A model generated the notes under the pieces. It worked only from the letters and a program-made list of their open reading frames with translations, was not told the origin of the DNA and ran no database searches. Source: Streptomyces zaomyceticus (GTDB taxonomy: Bacteria; Actinomycetota; Actinomycetes; Streptomycetales; Streptomycetaceae). From it: DNA of 64,000 bases. The DNA is taken from assembly GCF_014656215.1 (NCBI RefSeq), contig NZ_BNBZ01000002.1, positions 372,001 to 436,000 on the forward strand, in the 5' to 3' direction. Shown piece after piece: positions 35,193-45,228 of this stretch (position 1 is the first letter of the stretch; every line of letters begins with the position of its first letter). Both the position numbers and the translations under genes were made by a program.

Positions 35193-35426
35193 TCAGTGGG
35201 CGCCGAGGTAGGCGTACTCGGCGCCCTTCTCCCAGGCGCTGTCCGAGCACGAACCGGTGAAGATCGTTCCGTACACGGACGGAACGCCGGTCACCGAACA
35301 GTGCGACGAGAATCCCGCGCCACCCTCGGCGAAGCTCCCGATTCCGACGCCGTCGTGGGCGATCGCGGCACCGGCGCCGCCCAGGAGGATACCGACGGCC
35401 AGGACAGAGGCGGCCAGAGAACGCAT
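35193..35426 (-). CDS. Small secreted protein of unknown function
   Basis: The 77-aa protein has a clear signal peptide (MRSLAASVLAVGILLGGAGAAIAHDG, cleavage near AIA|HD) and a mature part of about 53 residues with two cysteines (SSHCSVTG, TGSCSDSA), which could form one disulfide. It is Gly/Ser-rich with an aromatic C-terminus (YAYLGAH). GAGGAG lies 5 nt before the ATG, so it is probably real. I do not recognise the family; it lacks the paired hydrophobic strands of chaplins. Confidence 0.75.
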   Translation of the reverse strand: MRSLAASVLAVGILLGGAGAAIAHDGVGIGSFAEGGAGFSSHCSVTGVPSVYGTIFTGSCSDSAWEKGAEYAYLGAH

Positions 35427-35682
35427 AACTACTCCTCAGTGTCTCCGAATGACGTGCCGGAAGGGGCCCGTCGCGCGGTCAAACTCCCCGGGGGTACGGC
35501 GAGACACGACGTCTCACTCCAATGCCGGACAGCGGATCTCGGGCCCCCGCGTGTGCAGAAACGATCTCCTCCAACGGCCCCTTGAGAAGCGTCCTCACCT
35601 CGATGACCTGGCGTTTGTCACCCACATGCCGATGCTCGGCACCTGCCGCCGACCCGGCGGGCGGCATCGAGGACACGCGCCG

Positions 35683-37230
35683 CTACAGGGCTGCGTCCGC
35701 CCGGGCGTCCTCCCCGCGAGGGCCCGCGTCCGCGTCCGGCTTCCGCCGCTCGGCACCGCCCGCGGGGACACGTACCGTCGCGAAGACGACCAGCGAGGCC
35801 ACCGCCCCGAGCGCCGCCGCCACGACCAGCACCGCGTTCAGACCCGACGCGAACGCCTCACGCACCAGCCGCGCCATCTCGGCGCGTTCGTGCTCCGGCC
35901 GGCCGACGACGAACGACCGGGCCTGTCCGCCGCTCAGAGCGACGGCCGCCCCGTGCGGGTCCGGGACACCGCCGTCGGCCCTCAGCACACCCTCGATCCG
36001 CGACTGGAAGATCACCCCGAACACGGCGATCCCCAGGGCGAAACCCAACTGGCGGAAGGTGTTGACCGCACCGCCCACCATGCCTCCGCGCTCCGGCGGC
36101 ACCGTGGCCAGGGCCGCGGCCGACAGACTCGGTGTCACGAGCCCGACCCCCAGGCCGGCGACGACGAGCCCCGCCACGAGGCTGCTGCCCGAGGACCCCG
36201 CGTCGAGGGTGGCCTGCATCCCCGCGCCCAGGGCGATGAGCGCCAGCCCTCCGCCGATCGTCGACCGCGGCGGCCAGGGACCGAAGCGGCCCGCGAGCGC
36301 GGACACCAGGAACGCGGAGGCGCACATGGGCAGGATGTACAACCCCGCCTCGACGGGCTCGTACCCCAGGACGGACTGCATCCACAGGGACTCGTACAGC
36401 AGATAGGCGAACGCCGCGCCTTGCAGGAACAGGGCGCTGAGCATGATGCCGGTGAACGACGGTCCCCGGAAGAGCGACAGGTCGAGGACGGGGTCCTCGT
36501 GCCTCGTCTCGACCACGAGGAACAGGGCGAGGGCGACGGCCGCCGTGGTGAACAGACCGAGAGTGAACGGTGTCGCCCAGCCCTCGGAGTGGGCGCGGAT
36601 CAGCCCGAAGGTGAGGGCCCCGCTCGCCACCGTGAAGGTGACCGTGCCCAGCACGTCCGGGCGCCGGCCGCCCCGGCCCTTGGCCTCCCGCACCGAGCGC
36701 AGCGTCATCACGACGGCGGCCAGACAGACCGGCAGGTTGACGAAGAAGATCCATCGCCAGTCCAGGTACTGGGTGAGGACTCCGCCGACCACCGGGCCGG
36801 CCGCCGCGGCGACCGAGTTGGTGGCGCCCCACACGGCGAAGGCCACCCCCCGGTCACGGCCGCTGTAGTGCATGCCGAGCAGGGCGATCGTCGTACCGAA
36901 CATCCCGGCGGCGCCCATTCCCTGTACCGCCCGGGCGCCGATCAGCACACCCGCGTTCGGGGCGAGCGCGCACACCACCGAAGCCGCGGTGAAGACGACC
37001 AGCCCGACCAGATAGACCCTCCTGCGGCCGATCCGGTCGGCGCGGGAACCGACGCCGAGCAACAGCGACGCCAGTGCCAGCGCGTAGGTGTCGACCACCC
37101 ACTCCAGATCGGAGAGCGTGGTGCCGAGGTCCGCCGCCATGGCGGGCAGCGCCACGGTCACGATCGTGACGTCCAGCAGCAGCATGAACGTGCCCATGCA
37201 GATCGCGGCCAGGGGCCACCACTTACGCAT
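35683..37230 (-). CDS. MFS drug exporter, DHA2 family (14 TM)
   Basis: The 515-aa protein has the DHA2 opening MGTFMLLLDVTIVTVALPAMAADLG, motif A-like GSRADRIGRRRVYLVGL, motif C AAAGPVVGGVLTQYLDWRWIFFVNLP and 14 predicted TM segments. It is an EmrB/QacA-type drug:proton antiporter of unknown substrate. ATG 37230 (MRKWWPLAAICMG) was chosen because GAAGGG lies 6 nt upstream and the TM begins at once; earlier in-frame ATGs lack a clear site. It is divergent from the beta-helix protein gene. Confidence 0.87.
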   Translation of the reverse strand: MRKWWPLAAICMGTFMLLLDVTIVTVALPAMAADLGTTLSDLEWVVDTYALALASLLLGVGSRADRIGRRRVYLVGLVVFTAASVVCALAPNAGVLIGARAVQGMGAAGMFGTTIALLGMHYSGRDRGVAFAVWGATNSVAAAAGPVVGGVLTQYLDWRWIFFVNLPVCLAAVVMTLRSVREAKGRGGRRPDVLGTVTFTVASGALTFGLIRAHSEGWATPFTLGLFTTAAVALALFLVVETRHEDPVLDLSLFRGPSFTGIMLSALFLQGAAFAYLLYESLWMQSVLGYEPVEAGLYILPMCASAFLVSALAGRFGPWPPRSTIGGGLALIALGAGMQATLDAGSSGSSLVAGLVVAGLGVGLVTPSLSAAALATVPPERGGMVGGAVNTFRQLGFALGIAVFGVIFQSRIEGVLRADGGVPDPHGAAVALSGGQARSFVVGRPEHERAEMARLVREAFASGLNAVLVVAAALGAVASLVVFATVRVPAGGAERRKPDADAGPRGEDARADAAL

Positions 37231-37417
37231 CCGAAGCCCTTCGCCGCCGACCATGCCGAAGAGGCGCCCCCGGCGGCCCCCCATGATCCACGCAGGAGGG
37301 CCGATGTCCGTGAGGACCCGCGCGCCACGCCCGAGCGTGGACCGCAGGGAGGTATGCCTAGGTCCGCCTGGACGATCAGCGGTGGCAGGCCGGAACAGGC
37401 GCTCATAGCTTCGGCAC

Positions 37418-38482
37418 ATGACCAAACGACAGATCGCCCTCCTGGCATGCACCGTGGCCCTCGCGGGCTCGGGGCTGGGCGCAGCCGCCCCGAGGGCCGA
37501 GAGCCGCACGGCCCACCTGGTGAAGCCCGGCGAATCGATCCAGAAGGCAGTGGACGCCGCGAAGCCGGGGGACACCATCGTCCTGTCACCCGGCACCTAC
37601 CGTGAGAGCGTCCGCGTCACCACCTCGCGCCTGACCCTGGTCGGCTCGGGCTCCGCCTCCACCGTCCTCGTGCCCGGCGAGGCCGCGGCCGACGACGCGT
37701 GCGCCAAGGCCGGTCACGGCATCTGCGTGACCGGCACGGCGAGCACCCCCGTCCAGGGCGTCACCGTGCGCTCCCTCACGCTCCGGGGATACACCGCCAA
37801 CGGCCTGTGGGCCTCCCGGACCGACCGGCTCACCGTCCGCAAGGTGCTCGCCGAGAACAACGGGAAATGGGGCATCGCCCAGGAGAGGTCCACGCGCGGC
37901 GTCTTCCGCCACAACACCGCCCGGAACAACGCCGACGCCGGACTGTTCCTGGCCAACACCACCGACACCGAGCAGGGCGCCACCGACGCCGAGGGGACGG
38001 TGGTCTCGCACAACAGCCTGTCGGGCAACCGGATCGGCATCACGGTCAGGCGCCTGCGGAACGTGACCGTCGACCACAACGAGGCGACCGGGAACTGCGC
38101 CGCGGTGTTCGTGGTGGGCGACGAGTCCACACCGCGCGCCGGGGCGATGACCCTGCGCCGGAACAACATCCACGCCAACAACAAGTACTGCCCCAAGACC
38201 CCCCGCCTGCCCTTCCTCCAGGGCTCGGGCATCGTCCTCACCGGCGCCGAGGAGACGGTGGTGGAGAAGAACAGGGTCGTCGGCAACGTGGGCGCCTCGC
38301 CGCTCTCGGGCGGCATCGTGCTGTTCAAGAGCTTCGTGGGCGTCCTGAACGAGCAGAACGCCATCCGCGACAACGTCGCGATGCGCAACAGCCCCGCCGA
38401 TCTGGCCAACCGGGACACCGGCCGCGGAAACACCTTCACCCGCAACACCTGCACGCTCTCGGAACCCGCCGGAATGTGCTGA
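37418..38482 (+). CDS. Secreted right-handed beta-helix protein
   Basis: The 354-aa protein has a signal peptide (MTKRQIALLACTVALAGSGLGAAA) and then the NosD/pectate-lyase-like opening VKPGESIQKAVDAAKPGDTIVLSPGTYRESVRV. Repeated short strands with N-rich turns follow (NNGKWGI, NNADAGLFL, NSLSGNRIGITV, NNIHANN), the sign of parallel beta-helix coils. Such proteins bind or cleave polysaccharides or modify surface glycans; catalytic residues cannot be named. It lies 54 nt upstream of the O-methyltransferase on the same strand. No strong Shine-Dalgarno is visible. Confidence 0.8.
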   Translation: MTKRQIALLACTVALAGSGLGAAAPRAESRTAHLVKPGESIQKAVDAAKPGDTIVLSPGTYRESVRVTTSRLTLVGSGSASTVLVPGEAAADDACAKAGHGICVTGTASTPVQGVTVRSLTLRGYTANGLWASRTDRLTVRKVLAENNGKWGIAQERSTRGVFRHNTARNNADAGLFLANTTDTEQGATDAEGTVVSHNSLSGNRIGITVRRLRNVTVDHNEATGNCAAVFVVGDESTPRAGAMTLRRNNIHANNKYCPKTPRLPFLQGSGIVLTGAEETVVEKNRVVGNVGASPLSGGIVLFKSFVGVLNEQNAIRDNVAMRNSPADLANRDTGRGNTFTRNTCTLSEPAGMC

Positions 38483-38536
38483 CCCACCGGGTTCCCGCCA
38501 CCGCCCATCGCACGACAGCAAGGACAAGGCGAACAG

Positions 38537-39565
38537 ATGACAACGGTTGACCCGGCTCCCGCCCCGCCGATGCGGCTGAGGGAGCTCGTCTTCGGGGCGG
38601 CCTGCGCCGCCGCCGTACGCGCCGCCGCCCGCCTGGGCGTGGCCGACGCCCTGGGCGACACGCCCATGACCGTGGAAGACCTCGCTGCTGCGGTGAAGAC
38701 CCAGCCGCGGACACTGCGCCGCCTGCTGCGCGCGCTGTCCTGCCAAGGGGTCTTCACCGAGCAGCCCGACGGCACCTTCGCCCACACGGAGATGTCCCGG
38801 CTGCTGCGCGAGGACGACCCGCACAGCCTGCGGTACATCGCACTGTGGTGCACCGAACCCTGGACGTGGGACGTCTGGCCGAAACTCGACGAGGCGGTGC
38901 GCTCCGGACGGAACGTCTTCGAGGACGTGTACGAAAGGGAGTTCTTCACGTACCTCAACGAGGACGCGCCCGAGTCCGCCCACGTCTTCAACCGGGCCAT
39001 GACGACGTCGAGCAGGCAGTCGGCACAGGACGTCGCGGACCTCCTCGACCTCGGCGACGTGTCCTCCGTCGCGGACATCGGCGGTGGACAGGGACACGTC
39101 CTGGCGAGTCTGCTGGAGAAGCACCCGTCCCTGAACGGCGCGCTGCTCGACCTGCCGGGAGTGGTCGAGAACGCCGACCCCCGTCTGCGGGACGGCGGGG
39201 CGCTCAGCTCCCGGGTCCGTGTGGTGGCCGGCGACTGCCGTGAGGACATCCCGGTCCAGGCGGACGTGTACATCATCAAGAACATCCTGGAGTGGGACGA
39301 CGAGAGCACCCGCAGGGCGCTCGCCAACGTCCGCAGGGTGGCGCGCCCCGGCGCCCGGGTCGTGGTGATCGAGAACCTCGTCGACGACACGCCCTCGATG
39401 AGGTTCACCACCGCCATGGACCTGCTGCTGCTCCTCAACGTCGGCGGTGCGAAGCACACCCGGCAGAGCATGGTCGACCGGCTGACGGACGCGGGGCTCG
39501 TCATCGGCGAGATCCGCCCCGTGAACGCGTACCTCCACGCCTTCGAGTGCACCGTGCCCGCCTGA
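38537..39565 (+). CDS. SAM-dependent O-methyltransferase (aromatic polyketide/hydroxyindole type)
   Basis: The 342-aa protein has an N-terminal winged-helix dimerisation domain (LRELVFGAACAAAVRAAARLGVADAL, PRTLRRLLRALSCQGVF) and a class I MT domain with SVADIGGGQGHVLASLLEKHP, GDCREDIP, YIIKNILEWDDE and VVVIENLVDD. It resembles the O-methyltransferases of tetracenomycin- and anthracycline-type pathways (Methyltransf_2/TcmN-DnrK type). It converges on the whiE-type cluster across a strong terminator. A tailoring role on the spore-pigment polyketide is plausible, since it is not part of the core eight whiE genes, but this is inference. Confidence 0.85.
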   Translation: MTTVDPAPAPPMRLRELVFGAACAAAVRAAARLGVADALGDTPMTVEDLAAAVKTQPRTLRRLLRALSCQGVFTEQPDGTFAHTEMSRLLREDDPHSLRYIALWCTEPWTWDVWPKLDEAVRSGRNVFEDVYEREFFTYLNEDAPESAHVFNRAMTTSSRQSAQDVADLLDLGDVSSVADIGGGQGHVLASLLEKHPSLNGALLDLPGVVENADPRLRDGGALSSRVRVVAGDCREDIPVQADVYIIKNILEWDDESTRRALANVRRVARPGARVVVIENLVDDTPSMRFTTAMDLLLLLNVGGAKHTRQSMVDRLTDAGLVIGEIRPVNAYLHAFECTVPA

Positions 39566-39581
39566 CCGGGACGAGGGAGGA

Positions 39582-39634
39582 AAACCCGAGGCCGCCCGCT
39601 CCGCGTCGTTCGCGGGGCGGGCGGCCTCGGGTTT
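39582..39634. terminator. Long bidirectional terminator
   Basis: A 24-bp stem (39582-39605 with 39611-39634, one G-T pair) has a TCGTT loop, an AAAA start and a GTTT end. It separates the O-methyltransferase from the convergent spore-pigment operon. Confidence 0.88.
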
Positions 39635-39657
39635 CACTGCCGTGCGGGCCTCGGGGA

Positions 39658-39990
39658 TCAGGAACCCGCGTCGCGCTCCCAGCGGTAGAAGCACTGCGCC
39701 ATGGCGTCCTTGGGGCTCCGCCACGTCTGTGGGTCGTACGCGCTGACGTACGCCGACAGCTTGTCGCTGGCGTCCCGGAACTCGGGGTGTCCGGTCAGCT
39801 TCGCGATGGCCGGCCCCGGGTCCTGGTCCGACTCGATGAGGTGCAGGTACACGTCGCCGAACTGGAACAGGCGACGCCGGGTGACGCCGACCAGGTGCGG
39901 GAGTTCCCCACGGTCGGAGGCGGCGAACACGTCGGCGATCGCCGGAGCCGAGCCGGGTGCCATACGGGCGACGATCAGGGCGTGGTGCAT
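39658..39990 (-). CDS. whiE-ORFVII: Spore pigment polyketide cyclase (WhiE ORFVII / TcmI type)
   Basis: The 110-aa protein of the SnoaL/TcmI-type cyclase group has MHHALIVARMAPGSAPAIADVFAASD, LFQFGDVYLHLIE and HPEFRDASDKLSAYVSAYDP. It is the last gene of the operon, in the place of whiE-ORFVII of S. coelicolor, and probably closes a late ring of the polyketide. ATG 39990 has AAGGAC 5 nt upstream; the longer frame upstream is a shadow. It lies 65 nt after the aromatase gene. Confidence 0.9.
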   Translation of the reverse strand: MHHALIVARMAPGSAPAIADVFAASDRGELPHLVGVTRRRLFQFGDVYLHLIESDQDPGPAIAKLTGHPEFRDASDKLSAYVSAYDPQTWRSPKDAMAQCFYRWERDAGS

Positions 39991-40055
39991 CGAGCGTCCT
40001 TCCAGTGTGTGGGTGGGGGTGTGGGTGATGCGGGGGGTCGCCGGGCCGCGCGCGG

Positions 40056-40797
<742 letters not shown>

Positions 40798-40821
40798 GTG
40801 TGCTCTCCTTCCCGCCCGGTC

Positions 40822-42069
40822 CTACTGGGCGGATTCGTCACCGCGGCGCACGACCAGCGCCGCGTTGGATCCCATGAGTCCCCGGCTGAGGACGAGGGCC
40901 GTGCGCAGCTCGGCGGGCCGAGCGCGGGACATCACCAGGTCGAGGTCGTGGCAGATGTCGAACACGTTGGGAGTGGGCGGCACCACGCCGTGCTCCATCG
41001 CGAACACCGCGGCGGCGGTGTCCAGGACGGGCGCCCCGCAGTAGGCGCGGCCGATGCCCGTCTTCGGCGCCGTGACGGGGACACGGGTGGCGTGCGCCCC
41101 GAGGGCGTCGGCGATCGCCAGCGCCTCGGCACGGTCCGCCTCCGGTACGCCCAGGGCGTCGGCGAAGACGACGTCGACCTCCTCGGGGGCGCACCCGGCC
41201 TCGTCGAGGGCGACACGGACGGCGTGGGCGAGTCCCTCCCGGGACTCCTCCCAGCGGGAGGCGCCGGTGAACGTGGCGCCGTGGCCGGCCACCACGGCCC
41301 GGACGACCGCCCCCCGGTCGCGGGCGCGGGACTCGTCCTCCACGACGAGCATCGCGCCGCCCTCCGCCGGGACGAAGCCACAGGCTCCGGCGGTGAAGGG
41401 CCGGTAGGCACGGTCCGGGTCCTCGACGGTGCTGAGCTCGGGGTAGCCGAGCTGGCACACCATCGAGTACGGGGCGAGGGGCGCCTCCGCGGCGCCGACG
41501 AGCACCGCCCCCGTGCCGCGTCGTACGCCCCGAGCGGCGTGGGCGATGGCGTCCAGGCCGCCCGCCTCGTCGCTCGCGACCACGCCGCACGGACCCTTGA
41601 GCCCGCTCCGGATGGAGATCTGTCCGGTGCTCGCGGCGTAGAACCAGGCGATGGACTGGTACGGGCCGACGAACTTGGACCCCTGACCCCAGAGCTTCTG
41701 GAGCTCTCGCTGGCCGAACTCGCCGCCTCCGGACCCGGCCGCGGTGACCACGCCGATCTCGAAGGGCTCCTCCGGGTTCTCCCGAGCGAGGCCGGCGTCG
41801 TCGAGGGCGAGTTGGGCCGCGGCCATGGCGTAGTGGCTGAAGCGGTCGGTCTGGACGAGGAAACGGTCCTCGATCAGGTCGGAGGCATCGAAGCCGCGGA
41901 CCTCGCCGGCGACCTTGAGAGGCAGCTCCTCGCAGCCCTCACGGGTGATCCGGTCCAGGACGCCGAGCCCTTCCCGGACCGACTTCCAGTACGCGTCGGC
42001 GCGCAGTCCGTTGGGGGCGATCACACCGATCCCGGTGACGACCGCGCGCCGTGGGCGCTCAGTGCTCAT
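40822..42069 (-). CDS. whiE-ORFIV: Type II PKS chain length factor (KS-beta; WhiE ORFIV type)
   Basis: The 415-aa KS-like protein lacks the catalytic Cys: the segment [20 protein letters not shown] has Glu168 at that position. Most antibiotic CLFs have Gln there (CLF decarboxylase residue); Glu is, to my recollection, a feature of spore-pigment CLFs. It pairs with the KS-alpha to set chain length. Its ATG overlaps the KS-alpha stop (ATGA at 42066-42069), so subunits are made in equal amounts. It ends ...[15 protein letters not shown]. Confidence 0.95.
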   Translation of the reverse strand: MSTERPRRAVVTGIGVIAPNGLRADAYWKSVREGLGVLDRITREGCEELPLKVAGEVRGFDASDLIEDRFLVQTDRFSHYAMAAAQLALDDAGLARENPEEPFEIGVVTAAGSGGGEFGQRELQKLWGQGSKFVGPYQSIAWFYAASTGQISIRSGLKGPCGVVASDEAGGLDAIAHAARGVRRGTGAVLVGAAEAPLAPYSMVCQLGYPELSTVEDPDRAYRPFTAGACGFVPAEGGAMLVVEDESRARDRGAVVRAVVAGHGATFTGASRWEESREGLAHAVRVALDEAGCAPEEVDVVFADALGVPEADRAEALAIADALGAHATRVPVTAPKTGIGRAYCGAPVLDTAAAVFAMEHGVVPPTPNVFDICHDLDLVMSRARPAELRTALVLSRGLMGSNAALVVRRGDESAQ

Positions 42070-43334
42070 CGTGTCCTCCCACCCGTCTCCGTCAGGAGCA
42101 CCGCGGACTGGAAGCCGCCGAACCCGCTGCCCACGGAAAGCACGTTCCTGAGCTTCCGGGGACGGGCGGTGCGCGGCACGTAGTCCAGGTCGCACTCGGG
42201 GTCCGGGGTCTCGTAGTTCGCCGTCGGAGGTACCACCTGGTGCTTCAGAGCGAGGACGCAGGCGGCCACCTCGATCGCGCCGATCGCGCCGAGCGAGTGC
42301 CCCACCATGGATTTGATGGAGCTCATGGGCGTCGCGTAGGCGTGGGCGCCCAGGGACCGCTTCACTGCGGCGGTCTCGTGGCGGTCGTTCTGCCGCGTGC
42401 CCGAGCCGTGCGCGTTGACGTAGTCGATCAGCGTGGGGTCGATGCGGGCCTGGTCGAGCGTGGAGTCGATCGCCCGGGACATCTCCAGTCCCTCGCCGGT
42501 CAGACCGGTCATGTGGTACGCGTTGCCGAAGGTGGCGTAGCCGCCGATCTCGCAGTAGATGTGCGCACCGCGGGCCCTGGCGTGCTCGTACTCCTCCAGG
42601 ACCAGGACGGCCGCGCCTTCGCCCATGACGAAACCGTTGCGGTTGTTGTCGAAGGGCCGGGAGGCGTGCTCCGGGTCGTCGTTGTCGGGCGACGTGGCCT
42701 TGATGGCGTCGAAGCAGGCCATGGTGATCGGGGATATCGGAGAGTCCGACGCGCCCGCGATGCAGACGTCCGCCCGGCCCTCCTCGATGGTGTGGAAGGC
42801 GTAGCCGACGGCGTCGAGGCCGGAGGTGCAGCCGGTGGAGACGGTCTGCACCGGGCCGCGGGCGCCGAACTGCTCGGCCACGACGGAGGCGAGCGTGCTC
42901 GGCGAGAACGCCATGTGAAGCTTCGGATCGGCCGCGCGATGGTCCACGTCCCACCGCCGACCGCCCGCGCTGACCAGCACGTAGTCGTGCTCGAGCCGGG
43001 TCGTGCCGCCGACGGCGCTGCCGAGGGAGACGGCGACGCGCCAGGGGTCCTCGGTGCCGGTGTCGAGCCCGGAGTCCCGGACGGCCTCCCCGGCGGCGAC
43101 CACGGCGAACTGGATGTAACGGTCGGCGTGGCGGCTCAGCTCCGGATCCAGTCCGTGGTCCGCCGGGTCGAAGTCGCACTCGGCGGCTATGCGGGAGCGC
43201 AGCCCGACCGGGTCGAACAGGGTGATGCCACGGGTCGCGGTACGGCCGGCGGCGAGGAGGTCCCAGAACGCCTTCGCTCCCGTGCCGCCCGGAGCGACCA
43301 CACCGATGCCGGTGACGGCCACTCGCCGGGTCAC
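42066..43334 (-). CDS. whiE-ORFIII: Type II PKS ketosynthase alpha (WhiE ORFIII type)
   Basis: The 422-aa ketosynthase has catalytic Cys169 in [18 protein letters not shown], His in [15 protein letters not shown] and His in [15 protein letters not shown], and the N-terminus [15 protein letters not shown]. It elongates the polyketide from malonyl units with the CLF. It overlaps both the cupin gene (ATGA at 43331-43334) and the CLF gene, forming one coupled translation unit. Confidence 0.96.
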   Translation of the reverse strand: MTRRVAVTGIGVVAPGGTGAKAFWDLLAAGRTATRGITLFDPVGLRSRIAAECDFDPADHGLDPELSRHADRYIQFAVVAAGEAVRDSGLDTGTEDPWRVAVSLGSAVGGTTRLEHDYVLVSAGGRRWDVDHRAADPKLHMAFSPSTLASVVAEQFGARGPVQTVSTGCTSGLDAVGYAFHTIEEGRADVCIAGASDSPISPITMACFDAIKATSPDNDDPEHASRPFDNNRNGFVMGEGAAVLVLEEYEHARARGAHIYCEIGGYATFGNAYHMTGLTGEGLEMSRAIDSTLDQARIDPTLIDYVNAHGSGTRQNDRHETAAVKRSLGAHAYATPMSSIKSMVGHSLGAIGAIEVAACVLALKHQVVPPTANYETPDPECDLDYVPRTARPRKLRNVLSVGSGFGGFQSAVLLTETGGRTR

Positions 43335-43801
43335 TCGATGGCCCCGCTTCGCTCGGACACCAGTCCCGGGTCGCCCACGGTCAGGTGCGGGCCCGCGGCG
43401 GCGAGCTGCGCCTCGTCGGTGTCCTCCGTGTCGACGTGACCGAGACTCGGACGCGGGGCGAGCGGACCCAGGTGGAAGACCATACGGGCCTCCACGTCGC
43501 CGACGTTGCGGAAGCGGTGCCGCACGTCGATGGGGATCAGGAGCCCGTGGTCGGGCTGGAGCGCGTACGTCTCGCCGTCCAGGTCGACTTCGAGCGCGCC
43601 CGAGACGACGTACACGAACTCCTCGGAGTACGGGTGGTAGTGCTCACCGATGCGCTCGCCGGGTTGGACGATGGCCAGGCCCATGAAGCCGCTGGTGGAA
43701 CCCACGGTGGCCGGCGTGAGCATGGCCCGCAGGTCACCTCCGCGCCTGCGGTTGGGCTCCGTCTCGCTCAGGGTGACGATGCGAGGATGCTGCTTGAGCA
43801 T
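43331..43801 (-). CDS. whiE-ORFII: Cupin protein of spore pigment cluster (WhiE ORFII type)
   Basis: The 156-aa single-cupin protein has the metal-binding pattern [26 protein letters not shown] (H54, H56, E60) and a later His in IDVRHRF. Homologues (WhiE ORFII, TcmJ, CurC) are needed for efficient aromatic polyketide formation and may help cyclisation. It overlaps the KS-alpha start by 4 nt. The last 40 or so residues are an acidic tail. Confidence 0.92.
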   Translation of the reverse strand: MLKQHPRIVTLSETEPNRRRGGDLRAMLTPATVGSTSGFMGLAIVQPGERIGEHYHPYSEEFVYVVSGALEVDLDGETYALQPDHGLLIPIDVRHRFRNVGDVEARMVFHLGPLAPRPSLGHVDTEDTDEAQLAAAGPHLTVGDPGLVSERSGAIE

Positions 43802-43870
43802 GGTTGGTACCTCCGAGTGTGGCAGTGACGTGGCGGGGGAGGGCCGCGGCCCGGAGGCCGCGGCCGAACG

Positions 43871-44995
43871 TCAGGAGTCCGCCGAGCTGCGATCGGTGAC
43901 GGGCAGCATGTCGGCGTGCGACAGGAGCCGGTTCAGATTGCGGTCGTTGTCGAGGGCTCCCTCGACGCCGATCGCGGGGCCGTCGAGGAGACGCGCGAGG
44001 ACCGCCGCCTTCCGGGGGCCCTTGAGGCCGAGGGACGCGACGGGGTCGACGTCGAGGTCGCCCGTGATGTCGATGAGGCGCACCACGATGTCGTCGCGCT
44101 GGAAGACGGTGCTGCCCCACACCGGGCTGTCCGGATCGTCCGCCGCCGCCTCGTCCTGATGGGCGAGCAGCTTGGCCAGGTCCGTCCCGCGGCCTTCCTT
44201 CGCCGGGTAGAACAGCGCGTGGCGCCGCAGACCGTCGGGGGCCGGCCGCCCGGACACCACGTGGTGCACGGCAGGGAGCGCCGCCCGGGTGAAGAAGACG
44301 CGTGCCGACTCGGGGTCGGTCAGGTCACGGTCCTGCTCCAGGTACGGGTTGATGGCCTCCTCGACCGCCCGTACCTCGGGCTGGCGGGCGACGTGGCGCA
44401 GAGCCGCGAGGAGGTCGCCCTCCACTTCCACGGCGCGCACGACGCGGTTGCCGTGCATGAAGAGGGAGGTACGGCGCAGCCGGGTGTTCTCGTCGACCTG
44501 GGCCTTGGGGGACTCGTAGCCGGCCAGGAGCTCCGCGACCTTCGACTCGGAGCCCGGCTTGACGGTGAAGGTGAGGGCGTGGCGCGCCACACCGTCACCG
44601 ACGCGGGCCGCGACCTGCTCGACCCCGGACACGGCGTCCGGACCCGACTGCTGACGGGGACCGGTCTCGCGGACGATGCTGTAGCGCATGGACCGGGTGT
44701 CCCTGACGCAGCTGTGCATCGGCCGGACGGTCTCGACGTGCTCCTCGCTGTTCACCCACGCCAGGAACGGCGGGGCGCTCTCCCACTCGCTGGTGATGAG
44801 CCACTGCGAGGGGTTCTCGATGGACTGGCAGAGCTGGTCACTGATGTGACCGGGAACAGAGGCGACCTGCTTGCGCATGAGCTCGTACGCGTCCAGGAAC
44901 TGCTCCTGAGCTCCCTCGAACAGGTCGAGCAGGAGGATCACCCGCAGCCTGGAGCCGTCGAACACGGACTGCGAGATGCGTCCCGAGGGGGCCAT
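43871..44995 (-). CDS. whiE-ORFI: SchA/CurD-like protein with ABM domain (WhiE ORFI type)
   Basis: The 374-aa protein has an N-terminal antibiotic-biosynthesis-monooxygenase-like ferredoxin fold (VILLLDLFEGAQEQFLDAYELMRKQVASVPGHISDQLCQSIENPSQWLITSEWES). Two SchA/CurD-like segments follow (RHALTFTVKPGSESKVAELLAGYESP; RHALFYPAKEGRGTDLAKLLAHQDE). WhiE ORFI homologues are specific to spore-pigment clusters and may oxidise the polyketide. It is the first gene of the operon. ATG 44995 (MAPSGRISQSV) has AAGAGG 8 nt upstream; the longer frame is a shadow. Confidence 0.9.
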   Translation of the reverse strand: MAPSGRISQSVFDGSRLRVILLLDLFEGAQEQFLDAYELMRKQVASVPGHISDQLCQSIENPSQWLITSEWESAPPFLAWVNSEEHVETVRPMHSCVRDTRSMRYSIVRETGPRQQSGPDAVSGVEQVAARVGDGVARHALTFTVKPGSESKVAELLAGYESPKAQVDENTRLRRTSLFMHGNRVVRAVEVEGDLLAALRHVARQPEVRAVEEAINPYLEQDRDLTDPESARVFFTRAALPAVHHVVSGRPAPDGLRRHALFYPAKEGRGTDLAKLLAHQDEAAADDPDSPVWGSTVFQRDDIVVRLIDITGDLDVDPVASLGLKGPRKAAVLARLLDGPAIGVEGALDNDRNLNRLLSHADMLPVTDRSSADS

Positions 44996-45228
44996 CCGGC
45001 ACACCTCTTCTCTTCTCGGTGGGGGGAGGGGGACGACCTTGGTGGCCGAAACGCCGGGGCCGTCATGTGTTGATCCTTGACAGGAGCGCCGACAGCGCGC
45101 GAGCCCCGTGAAGCGGACGAGTGAACCGCGTGTCATCCGGGTGCCCCGGGCACGCGGACCCGTCCCCGAAGGGAAGGAATCTGCATCCCATCCCCAACTC
45201 GCGTCGCAGGTGACGCCGGAGACGAGCA
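44996..45228. promoter_or_regulatory. Divergent spore-pigment promoter region (whiE ORFI / ORFVIII)
   Basis: This 233-bp gap between the main operon and the divergent hydroxylase corresponds to the place of the whiEP1 and whiEP2 promoters of S. coelicolor, which are developmentally controlled (P2 by sigma-F). It contains the 13-bp palindrome GTGCCCCGGGCAC at 45141-45153, 76 bp before the hydroxylase start. No -10/-35 boxes can be assigned with certainty. Confidence 0.6.

Noticed and set aside
35097-35682. CRISPR-like or repeat structure near the strong hairpin
   Set aside because: Only a single hairpin terminator is present, with no repeated spacers.
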